From Alphaproteobacteria bacterium UBA2964 (lineage in GTDB: Bacteria > Pseudomonadota > Alphaproteobacteria > MPNO01 > UBA2964): DNA of 11,941 nucleotides. Shown piece after piece: positions 5,656-11,941 of the stretch. The first letter of the stretch is position 1, and every line of letters begins with the position of its first letter. The stretch spans positions 1 through 11,941 of the forward strand of contig DEBE01000228.1 in the NCBI GenBank assembly GCA_002348425.1. Direction: 5' to 3'. The translations under genes were made by a program, and so were the position numbers. The notes under the pieces are model-generated. The model did not search any database, was not told the DNA's origin, and worked only from the letters and a program-made list of their open reading frames with translations.

Positions 5656-6831
5656 ATGCCTATTATTAATCGTATAGCCGAATTTCATGACGAGCTTACT
5701 AAATGGAGGCGGCATATCCACGCTCATCCAGAAACAGCTTTTGAGGAATATGAGACAGCCTCTTTTGTAGCTAAAAAACTGCAGGAATTTGGTATAGAAA
5801 TAGATCAGGGTTTAGCGCGTACTGGGGTGGTGGGAACCTTAAGAGGGAATCACGGAAACGGTCCAGCAATAGGCCTTCGAGCAGATATGGATGCCTTGGA
5901 TATTCAAGAAACATCAACCCATGACTATGTCTCTACTAAACCCGGAAAAATGCACGCCTGTGGCCACGATGGCCATACAACAATGCTTTTAGGTGCCGCT
6001 AAATACCTTTCAGAAACACGTAATTTTTCGGGAACAGTTCACTTTATTTTTCAACCTGCAGAAGAGTTCGCCGGTGGTGGACGCGAGATGGTAAACGATG
6101 GCTTATTTACAAAATTCCCATGCGAAACAGTTTGGGGAATGCATAATTTTCCTGGGCAAGATATAGGTACATTTGCGGTTTGCCCCGGACCAGCAATGGC
6201 TGCAGCCGACACAATCGACATTACTCTAAAGGGCCAGGGTACGCATGCTGCATTCCCACACCAGGGTACTGACGTGATGGTGGCCGCTTCGCATTTGGTT
6301 ACAGCACTGCAGACCATCTCTAGTCGTTCCATAGATCCAATGGAATCAGTTGTTTTATCAATTACCCAAATCCATGCGGGCGAGACCTACAATATTATTC
6401 CTGAAGAAATCACACTTAAGGGTACTGTAAGATCATTTAAAACAGAAATCCAAGATATCGCTGAGACCTCTATCAGACGTATAACCGATGGTATAACAAA
6501 GGCTTTTGGCATGAAATACGAAGTTGCCTACACACGCGGATATCCGGCTACGATCAATAGTTTACCCGAAAGCGAATTCGCCGCAGAGGTTGCAGCAGAT
6601 GTCGTTGGCAAAGAAAATGTTTTAACGGACCTTGCCCCAAAGATGGGCGCAGAAGATTTTTCTTTTATGCTGAACGAAAATCCTGGTTGTTATATTTGGG
6701 TTGGTAATGGTCCGGGGAAAGGTGGTTGTTACCTGCATAATCCAAAATATGACTTTAATGACGAAGTATTACCTATAGGCGCTAGCTACTGGGCGCGGCT
6801 CGTAGAGAAAAGCCTAGCAAAGGCTAGTTGA
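5656..6831 (+). CDS. M20D-family metal-dependent amidohydrolase (hippurate hydrolase/aminoacylase type)
   Basis: A 391-residue M20D peptidase-family hydrolase that splits N-acyl amino acids or related amides using two metal ions. Visible in order: WRRHIHAHPETAFEE (17-31), GLRADMDALDI (73-83), MHACGHDGHT (99-108) with metal ligands Cys102 and His104, FQPAEE (132-137) with the catalytic and ligand glutamates, GMHN (161-164) with His163, an inserted dimerisation domain from about 185 to 300 (GQGTHAAFPHQGTD), MGAEDFSF (330-337) and the last ligand His361 in YLHNPKYDFND. All key residues are intact. AAGGAG (5641-5646), nine nt before ATG, supports the start. It is divergent from the acyl-CoA dehydrogenase operon and coupled to a small membrane protein gene. 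The exact N-acyl substrate (hippurate, acetyl or indoleacetyl amino acids) cannot be decided. Confidence 0.93.
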   Translation: MPIINRIAEFHDELTKWRRHIHAHPETAFEEYETASFVAKKLQEFGIEIDQGLARTGVVGTLRGNHGNGPAIGLRADMDALDIQETSTHDYVSTKPGKMHACGHDGHTTMLLGAAKYLSETRNFSGTVHFIFQPAEEFAGGGREMVNDGLFTKFPCETVWGMHNFPGQDIGTFAVCPGPAMAAADTIDITLKGQGTHAAFPHQGTDVMVAASHLVTALQTISSRSIDPMESVVLSITQIHAGETYNIIPEEITLKGTVRSFKTEIQDIAETSIRRITDGITKAFGMKYEVAYTRGYPATINSLPESEFAAEVAADVVGKENVLTDLAPKMGAEDFSFMLNENPGCYIWVGNGPGKGGCYLHNPKYDFNDEVLPIGASYWARLVEKSLAKAS

Positions 6832-7127
6832 GCATGTCCGGTAAAAACCGTAAAAAAAAACACGCTTTACCAAAGACTTACCCGGAAAACAGCGAATGGA
6901 CCGCGCCGGGGGAAAAAATAGAAGAAATTAAGGTTAATCACCCAATATTTAGACAAGCCCCCAAAATTTCTATAGGACTGGGCATTATTACTGCTGCCTT
7001 GATTTTTATTTTTCGAGAAAGTGCGCCATGGTGGATGCCGGTCTTTGCCGGATGCGTCGTGACGGCAATTGTTTATCGACTTTTACGGCCACGCCTGAGA
7101 CACCCATCCATCGAGGATGAAATTTAA
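6828..7127 (+). CDS. small two-pass membrane protein, unknown function
   Basis: The product is 97 or 99 residues. It has a very basic N-terminus (GKNRKKKH), a charged stretch (PGEKIEEIKVNHPIF), then two hydrophobic segments (about 46-63, ISIGLGIITAALIFIF, and about 68-87, WWMPVFAGCVVTAIVY) and a basic then acidic tail (RPRLRHPSIEDEI). This suggests both ends in the cytoplasm. TTG at 6828 overlaps the amidohydrolase stop (TTGA) with AAAGG 4 nt upstream; ATG at 6834 is two codons further, with AAAGG 10 nt away. I favour the ATG start slightly. Either way translation should be coupled to the M20 gene, so a role beside it (membrane anchor, transport accessory) is possible but unproven. Its TAA overlaps the convergent hydrolase stop by four bases. 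I do not recognise the family. Confidence 0.75.
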   Translation: MSMSGKNRKKKHALPKTYPENSEWTAPGEKIEEIKVNHPIFRQAPKISIGLGIITAALIFIFRESAPWWMPVFAGCVVTAIVYRLLRPRLRHPSIEDEI

Positions 7128-8314
7128 TTAGAAAAATAACCCTCTTTAAATGCCCATAGCCAGCTATAGGCAATCTTTTCATTATGTTTCTCCATCATAC
7201 CGTAATGACCATATTTGGGAATAAAAACGACATGCACCCGCGTACCTGCAGCTTCATATTTACGGCCCATAAAGATCTCTCGTTTATCTTCCTCTTGTTC
7301 ACCAGCCACCCAATGCCCTTTATCATCACCTCCAACCATTAGCAGTACGTTGATAGATTTCAGCCATTCTGGATCGGGATCTTGCAAATGGTCGAAATAT
7401 TCCTCACGAGGCAAGCCTGTGATTTCTGGGTATTTCTCCAATAAATCTGGCACCACCATATGCTGGTTATCACATAAACCCGTTTTCATTTGTGAACGAA
7501 TGGGTTCCGCCCATTGGACAAACCCTTCAGCGCCTCCCCAAGGACATAGCTCGGGATCACTCACATAACCAGCTTTAGCAAAAGCCTGCACCGAGCGTTT
7601 GGACATTTCGTCAATCCCCTTACGACCGTCGTCTTCTGCTTTTGTCTTATCACGCCATTCCTTGCGCCAACCGTCGGGTCCCCCGCTACCCCACCCGAGA
7701 ATGCCAATAACTTCTGTATGTTCAGTAAAACGATATAAATGGGCCGCCATTGGGCCACCAGTAGAATGACCGTGGGCAAGAATTTTCCGTCCCTTAAGAT
7801 GTTCGTCTACGAGCTGAGCTGACCCTTGTAAAATTACATTGAAGGTACATTTAAGGTTTCTATCGTAAATTTCTTGATCAGAAAGCTTTTGATCCAATAA
7901 ATACCATGGTTGCCGATCTTTAACGCTTTCTTTCCAAACTCCGCCAGGAGGATAGTGACCGGGATATGTCAAATTGAGAACTTTAAAGCCTTGTGCAGCC
8001 AAAATCCGAGGCAATCCCGGCCGGCCATCCGGCGTCTTATCTTTTCCATATGCGCTTCCTGCACCGCCATGGAACATCACAATCGCAATCTTATTATCAA
8101 CCTCTGCAGAGGGCGTATAAAGAATTCCTTGTATATCCCAGTCATAGCCATTTCGACTAAAACGGGTAAACACATCACCCTGCGTATAATCGACAGTTTC
8201 GTATGGGGGATTTACCTCCAACCATTCGTTCCATTCTAATTTAAGGAGCAGTTCTGAACCGTTTAGAGCATCAAGAACTTTCTGTATTGATTTCGACGCT
8301 TTATTATTTTCCAT
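7124..8314 (-). CDS. alpha/beta hydrolase, 396 aa, unknown substrate
   Basis: An alpha/beta-hydrolase-fold protein. Residues 77-88 (AIVMFHGGAGSA) give the oxyanion-hole HGG motif. GHSTGG at 182-187 is the nucleophile elbow with Ser184, GGDDKGH (328-334) supplies the acid Asp330 or Asp331, and KYGHYG (367-372) the catalytic His370. It is longer than a minimal member: a roughly 55-residue N-terminal extension (ELLLKLEWNEWLEVNPPYE) and a large lid rich in Trp and charged residues (about 208-320) may shape the pocket. No signal peptide is seen, so it is probably cytoplasmic. ATG lies two nt after the stop of the upstream hydrolase gene; the ribosome site is weak, fitting coupled translation. Its own stop overlaps that of the convergent membrane protein. 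Ester, lactone or amide hydrolysis are all possible. Confidence 0.85.
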   Translation of the reverse strand: MENNKASKSIQKVLDALNGSELLLKLEWNEWLEVNPPYETVDYTQGDVFTRFSRNGYDWDIQGILYTPSAEVDNKIAIVMFHGGAGSAYGKDKTPDGRPGLPRILAAQGFKVLNLTYPGHYPPGGVWKESVKDRQPWYLLDQKLSDQEIYDRNLKCTFNVILQGSAQLVDEHLKGRKILAHGHSTGGPMAAHLYRFTEHTEVIGILGWGSGGPDGWRKEWRDKTKAEDDGRKGIDEMSKRSVQAFAKAGYVSDPELCPWGGAEGFVQWAEPIRSQMKTGLCDNQHMVVPDLLEKYPEITGLPREEYFDHLQDPDPEWLKSINVLLMVGGDDKGHWVAGEQEEDKREIFMGRKYEAAGTRVHVVFIPKYGHYGMMEKHNEKIAYSWLWAFKEGYFSN

Positions 8315-8316
8315 GG

Positions 8317-9150
8317 TTATTTTGTAGCCTTTCCAAAATCCTCTGCCTTGTCGATATGGTTCCTTAAAAGCTTAACGAAAATCTCTGGTTTTTCGAAAGC
8401 GATCTGATGACCTATGCCATCAATAATTTGGTAGTCAATGCCAGGATAAGCATCAGCAATTTGCTCTACAAACTCAGCAGGAGCAGAACGATCATCTGAG
8501 CCGGCGATTATAAGACCCGGACAATTAAGAGGCGCTATAAAATCAAAAATATTTCCTCTGATTAAGGCTTGTGCTAACTTTAAGTGACCCGGAACTTTTA
8601 CTTTTGTAGCAAACTCCACCGCCGTTTCAATAGCCTTTGGGTCGGCATTGGGTGAAAGCGAGTTCGGAGTTTTTTTTCTAGCAACTCCTTCAATTCCAAG
8701 CTCTTCAAAGTCACTAGCCCGTGCCATTATAGCCTTGTCCTGATCAACTTTCGAACTCCTGCCATTACCAATAACAGCTTCTGCTAATGTTAGGCTTATA
8801 AGTTGCTCAGGATAGAGCTTATGAAATCCTGCAGAGAGGCACGTCCCCACCGAATGTCCCACAAGGTGAAAACAATCTAGTCCAAGAGAATCTATGAATT
8901 GCTTCACGATATTCACATAATCTGAAAGTGTGGGCTCCATCTCTGCCATCTCAGTTGACTCGTTATAACCTGGTGCATCCCAACCGATGACACGATATCT
9001 ATCTGATAAAGCCTTATATTGTGGCATCCAACTCTCTGAGCGCCCGCCAAGACCATGAAGGATAAGTACAGGGGTTCCTTGCCCACACTCTCTAAAGGAT
9101 ATAACCCCATCGTTGCCAATATTAATTTTCTTCAATGTCGGTACTGCCAT
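8317..9150 (-). CDS. alpha/beta hydrolase, 277 aa
   Basis: A standard-size alpha/beta hydrolase. LILHGLGG (29-36) is the oxyanion region, DAPGYNES (58-65) follows strand beta-4, VGHSVG (97-102) is the nucleophile elbow with Ser100, IAGSDDRSAP (215-224) carries the acid Asp219 or Asp220, and DGIGHQIAFEKP (244-255) the catalytic His248. Relatives include 3-oxoadipate enol-lactonase-like, meta-cleavage product hydrolase-like and esterase enzymes; nothing selects one of these. AGGA nine nt upstream backs the ATG at 9150. It heads a two-gene minus operon with the 396-residue hydrolase, and faces the GGT-like gene across a 117-bp divergent promoter region. Cytoplasmic location is likely, since no export signal is seen. 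Confidence 0.9.
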   Translation of the reverse strand: MAVPTLKKINIGNDGVISFRECGQGTPVLILHGLGGRSESWMPQYKALSDRYRVIGWDAPGYNESTEMAEMEPTLSDYVNIVKQFIDSLGLDCFHLVGHSVGTCLSAGFHKLYPEQLISLTLAEAVIGNGRSSKVDQDKAIMARASDFEELGIEGVARKKTPNSLSPNADPKAIETAVEFATKVKVPGHLKLAQALIRGNIFDFIAPLNCPGLIIAGSDDRSAPAEFVEQIADAYPGIDYQIIDGIGHQIAFEKPEIFVKLLRNHIDKAEDFGKATK

Positions 9151-9159
9151 GATTTTGTT

Positions 9160-9192
9160 CCTAGCATTAGTAATTTCCGAGATTATGCTAGG
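9160..9192. repeat. 8-bp inverted repeat CCTAGCAT / ATGCTAGG, candidate operator
   Basis: CCTAGCAT (9160-9167) and ATGCTAGG (9185-9192) are exact inverted copies separated by 17 nt, so half-site centres are 25 bp apart. One arm overlaps the predicted -10 box of the minus promoter and the other covers the Shine-Dalgarno of the 277-residue hydrolase gene. A repressor bound here would block both. Because one arm lies in the -10, it would not be transcribed from that promoter, making a DNA site more likely than an RNA hairpin. Confidence 0.45.
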
Positions 9193-9210
9193 AGCTCCCT
9201 ACGTTGACAA
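9182..9210 (-). promoter_or_regulatory. sigma70-type promoter for the alpha/beta hydrolase pair
   Basis: On the minus strand TTGTCA (9210-9205, 5 of 6) and CATAAT (9187-9182, 5 of 6) are separated by exactly 17 nt. Transcription would begin near 9175, giving a leader of about 25 nt that holds the AGGA ribosome site. The palindrome GGAGCTCC (9191-9198) lies in the spacer. This is the best promoter match in the window. Confidence 0.6.
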
Positions 9211-9231
9211 GGAGCCACCGTCGGCCATGAT
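9204..9231 (+). promoter_or_regulatory. sigma70-type promoter for the GGT-like gene
   Basis: TTGACA (9204-9209, perfect -35) is followed after 16 nt by CATGAT (9226-9231, 4 of 6). The start would be near 9238, about 30 nt ahead of the ATG. The -35 box overlaps the -35 of the opposite promoter by five bases, and the small palindrome CCATGATGG (9225-9233) covers the -10. Confidence 0.45.
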
Positions 9232-9267
9232 GGTAGGTATATAAGATAACAACCTCGGGAGGTTTCT

Positions 9268-10854
9268 ATGGTGGAGAAGGTGGATGAATTTGCGGGCGTT
9301 AAGTTACCTCGTTCACCAGTTTATGGCAGGAAGGGTATGGTGGTATCCGGCCACTCACTCGCGTCTAGATCAGGCTTAAGAATTATAGAGGGAGGTGGTT
9401 CCGTCGTAGACGCGATGATCTCAACATCCGCGGTTTTGTGCACGGTTTTACCGCACGCGACCTCTTTTGGAGGTGATGCATTTATTATTTATCATGATGC
9501 GGATAGCAGGAAGACCCGAGGTCTCAATGCTAGCGGCTATGCGCCATTGGGAGCAACCCCAGAGTTTTTTAAGGATGGGATGATCGCTCATGGGCCTAAT
9601 GCCGCCTCAGTTCCAGGTATAGTCCGCGGATGGGAAAGAATGCATCAGAGACATGGTAAATTGCCATGGAAAGACCTGTTTGCCGATGCGATTGATCTTG
9701 CCGAAAATGGGCATCCGGTCTCCCGAATTTTAACCAGCGCGCTGCGTCTTTTTGATCACGTTGGAAAAGATCCCGGATGTGCGGCTCTTTATATGCCCGG
9801 AGGTATACCCATGAATCCCGGAGACATTATCAAACAGCCCGCCCTTGCTGAAACTATCCGTGATATCGCTGAAAATGGTAGTAGCGCATACTATGAGGGA
9901 CGAATTGCCGAGGCTTTAGGCCAATACAGTCAAGATAACGGTGGTCTGCTATCTGCAGCAGATTTTGAAGGTTATGAGCCAGAATGGGTCGACACTATAA
10001 ATACAGATTATCGTGACCTTGACGTGCACGTGATGCCGCCCAACTCCTATGGTGTTTTAATGCTTATGCAGCTTAATGCTATTAAGAAACTCCCTGAGGC
10101 AGCGTTAACCGCACGTGATGAAGACCGACTAGCATACTTAATGACCGCAGCGCGCGCAGCATTTGATGAAGGAATACCCTATATCTGCGATCCGGCCGTC
10201 CACCCCGCACCTATCAAAGAGCTCTTAGGGAGTGAAATGACCAGCAGGCTTCAAGCAGCAGTCCAAAAGGCCTCTCCTGGACCCCATCACCCACCAGGTA
10301 TTGGGGGTACCAGTTGTATCGTCCTTGCTGACGGTGACGGTAATGCGATTTCTGTTGTCCAAAGTGTATTCCACGTCTTTGGCTCTGCATTTTTAGAGCC
10401 TAAAACTGGTATTCTCCTTAATAATAGAATGACCGGTTTTGTCATTGACCCCAAACACCGCAACGTTGTTGCACCGCGGAAGAAACCCAGTCACACTTTA
10501 AATCCAGTCATGGCCTTAAAAGATGGTAAGGTAAAATATCAGCTTACCACCCCCGGAGGGCCAGCTCAGACCATCTCCAACGTTCAAATGCTTACCAATA
10601 TGGTAGATCGCGGGATGGAACTATCGGCAGCAATCGAAGCGCCCCGTTGGTCAATCGATGGCAAGGCCAACATCCTGATTGATGATGAATTTCCTGACTC
10701 TGTCAGCGAAGCGCTTAAAGGACGTGGTTTTGATGTCAGCCGAGCCTCGGGGGCATCCTATTTTGGCTCTTCAAAATGTCTGGAAGTTCTTGAAAATGGC
10801 GTTTTAGTTGGTGCCGCAGACCATCGTCGCGAAGCTTATGCGGCCGGTTACTAA
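9268..10854 (+). CDS. gamma-glutamyltransferase-like Ntn hydrolase
   Basis: A 528-residue gamma-glutamyltransferase (GGT) family protein. These are made as one chain that cuts itself before a threonine, which becomes the nucleophile of the small subunit. Seen: MVVSGHSLAS (24-33), GGSVVDAMIS (43-52), SFGGDAF (66-72), GPNAASVPG (109-117), GIGGTSCIVLADGDGNAIS (344-362) with Thr348 at the autoprocessing site, GILLNNRM (381-388), the KKPSHTLNP segment (405-413) and TTPGGPAQT (427-435). The motif that in classic GGT reads DFRE(T)AP is here LNASGYAP, so the arginine holding the substrate carboxylate is missing (Ser89 in its place). No signal peptide is seen, unlike periplasmic GGTs. Activity on glutathione is therefore doubtful; it may act on another amide. 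GGGAGG, five nt before ATG, confirms the start. Promoter region is shared with the divergent hydrolases. Confidence 0.9.
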   Translation: MVEKVDEFAGVKLPRSPVYGRKGMVVSGHSLASRSGLRIIEGGGSVVDAMISTSAVLCTVLPHATSFGGDAFIIYHDADSRKTRGLNASGYAPLGATPEFFKDGMIAHGPNAASVPGIVRGWERMHQRHGKLPWKDLFADAIDLAENGHPVSRILTSALRLFDHVGKDPGCAALYMPGGIPMNPGDIIKQPALAETIRDIAENGSSAYYEGRIAEALGQYSQDNGGLLSAADFEGYEPEWVDTINTDYRDLDVHVMPPNSYGVLMLMQLNAIKKLPEAALTARDEDRLAYLMTAARAAFDEGIPYICDPAVHPAPIKELLGSEMTSRLQAAVQKASPGPHHPPGIGGTSCIVLADGDGNAISVVQSVFHVFGSAFLEPKTGILLNNRMTGFVIDPKHRNVVAPRKKPSHTLNPVMALKDGKVKYQLTTPGGPAQTISNVQMLTNMVDRGMELSAAIEAPRWSIDGKANILIDDEFPDSVSEALKGRGFDVSRASGASYFGSSKCLEVLENGVLVGAADHRREAYAAGY

Positions 10855-10871
10855 AAATTGCGATTCGTATC

Positions 10872-11941
10872 ATGCTAATCCGAAATGCCAAGGTTGTTAC
10901 CTGTGATTGTGATTTTTCAATATACAATTCGATAATCTTAAAGGGTGAAAAGATTGCGGCCGTGGGGGATGCCGACCTCCTTGCCAAGGAATTCGAAGGT
11001 GGGCCTGTAATTGATGCTTTTGGGCACACCTTAATGCCAGGTATGATCGACGGACACGCACACCTAGACCGCGAGGGCCTCAAATCTATTTTTCCAACAC
11101 TAGCAGGCTGTAAATCTATCGACGATATTCTTCAACGTATAGAGGAATTGGTTGCCCAAAGCGAACCAGGGGCATGGGTGGTTACCATGCCAATTGGTGA
11201 GCCCCCCTATTACTTTAATGTGCCGAATAACTTATTAGAAAAGCGTTGGCCAACAAGAGAGGAACTTGATCAGGTTTCACCAAGAAATCCTGTCTATATC
11301 AGGCCAATTTGGGGTTACTGGCGTCATATTCAGCCTCTCACTTCGATTGCAAATACCCTTGCGCTGTTGGAATCCGGGCTCGACAGTGATCCGGGTGAAC
11401 TAACTGACCTGATTAAATTCGAGACTGATGAAAATGGAAAACTCAACGGCGTCATTCATGAGCACACCTACGTCCCAATAGTTGAGCTTGCTTATTTCCG
11501 GAACATGCCTCGGTTTGGTCATTCTGAGCGTGTCGAAGGTATCAAACGCTCAATGGCGCTCTATAACGCAAGTGGAACGACCAGTATCTATGAAGAACAT
11601 GGTTGTGCCCAGGAGCTAATTGAGGCCTATCAGGCCGTTAACAAAGAAGGGGCAGCAACAGTGCGGGCGAGCCTAGTTTATAGTCCGTCCTGGTATTTTG
11701 CGAACAAGGATGGATATGAATCAGCTTTTGCTGAATGGGCAGATTGGATAGGCGGCCTTCGAGGCAATGGAAACAATTGGTTAACTGTTGCCGGTATATT
11801 TGCGGACTTCGGAGTAACTCCAGACAATTTAGTGCGTAATAGGGCAGCACCATATACGGGTTGGTCAGGTTTTAATTATGACAGCGGAATTCCAGAGCAT
11901 GGAATAAAAGATTATTTACTCGCTGCTGCTCGTAATAATAT
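10872..11941 (+). CDS. amidohydrolase family protein (YtcJ/Amidohydro_3-like), 3' end outside window
   Basis: The frame is open for 356 codons from ATG at 10872 to the edge. It begins MLIRNAKVVTCD, the usual first beta strand of the amidohydrolase superfamily, continues with GEKIAAVGDADLL (25-37) and VIDAFGHTLMPGMIDGHAH (46-64), where His62 and His64 are the HxH metal ligands at the start of the barrel. Further on are GVIHEHTY and SGTTSIYEEHG, which resemble the YtcJ-like metal-dependent amidohydrolases of about 550 residues. More ligands should lie beyond the edge. The gene begins 17 nt after the GGT-like gene, without a clear Shine-Dalgarno, so it is probably in the same operon. Superfamily is firm; substrate (amide, imide or cyclic amide) is unknown. 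Confidence 0.85.
   Translation, partial: MLIRNAKVVTCDCDFSIYNSIILKGEKIAAVGDADLLAKEFEGGPVIDAFGHTLMPGMIDGHAHLDREGLKSIFPTLAGCKSIDDILQRIEELVAQSEPGAWVVTMPIGEPPYYFNVPNNLLEKRWPTREELDQVSPRNPVYIRPIWGYWRHIQPLTSIANTLALLESGLDSDPGELTDLIKFETDENGKLNGVIHEHTYVPIVELAYFRNMPRFGHSERVEGIKRSMALYNASGTTSIYEEHGCAQELIEAYQAVNKEGAATVRASLVYSPSWYFANKDGYESAFAEWADWIGGLRGNGNNWLTVAGIFADFGVTPDNLVRNRAAPYTGWSGFNYDSGIPEHGIKDYLLAAARNN

Noticed and set aside
10736..11083. Minus-strand frame of 115 codons across the GGT/amidohydrolase junction
   Set aside because: Antisense to two well-supported coding regions including the HxH motif; no ribosome site or motif.

Overview
The window looks like a bacterial chromosome segment, most likely from an alphaproteobacterium with moderate to low G+C, perhaps a marine or other free-living heterotroph. 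This rests on protein style (stand-alone N-formylglutamate amidohydrolase, CaiB/BaiF + acyl-CoA dehydrogenase + MaoC-type hydratase cassette, M20D amidohydrolase) and on a tRNA-Val(GAC) with an encoded CCA end. The taxonomic call is an inference and cannot be narrowed from sequence alone. Genes are packed tightly, with 4-bp overlaps and gaps of 2 to 17 nt inside operons.

Layout. Positions 1-404 (minus) hold the N-terminal third of an MFS transporter that runs off the left edge. An AT-rich stretch (405-663) with a candidate promoter follows. Next come two small plus-strand genes: a 55-residue single-pass membrane protein (664-831) and a 61-residue ribbon-helix-helix-like protein (846-1031). 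A minus-strand tRNA-Val(GAC) lies at 1137-1211, then a plus-strand N-formylglutamate amidohydrolase-family gene (1394-2275). From 5512 down to 2384 is a minus-strand three-gene operon: acyl-CoA dehydrogenase, family III CoA-transferase, and a double-hotdog MaoC/HTD2-type hydratase. Divergent from it is an M20D amidohydrolase (5656-6831) coupled to a 97-99-residue two-pass membrane protein. Tail-to-tail with that pair lies a minus-strand pair of alpha/beta hydrolases (9150-7124). Divergent from these is a plus-strand pair: a gamma-glutamyltransferase-like Ntn hydrolase (9268-10854) and an amidohydrolase cut off by the right edge (10872-11941).

How it fits together. From about 2.4 kb onward nearly every gene is a hydrolase or a CoA-thioester enzyme. 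A reasonable inference is a catabolic island: amide, ester or gamma-glutamyl-like bonds are opened by the M20D, alpha/beta, GGT-like and amidohydrolase enzymes, and a released carboxylic acid is activated (CoA-transferase), desaturated (dehydrogenase) and hydrated (MaoC). The substrate is unknown. The CoA-transferase/MaoC pair resembles the mesaconyl/itaconyl (C5-dicarboxyl) CoA enzymes.

I found no CRISPR array, phage, transposon, toxin-antitoxin or defence system. The most interesting non-coding features are the 9151-9267 divergent region, where two opposed sigma70-like promoters share one -35 box next to an 8-bp inverted repeat, and a perfect 18-bp palindrome directly upstream of the acyl-CoA dehydrogenase operon. 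The most interesting proteins are the GGT homologue lacking the usual gamma-glutamate-binding arginine and the acyl-CoA dehydrogenase lacking the usual C-terminal catalytic glutamate.
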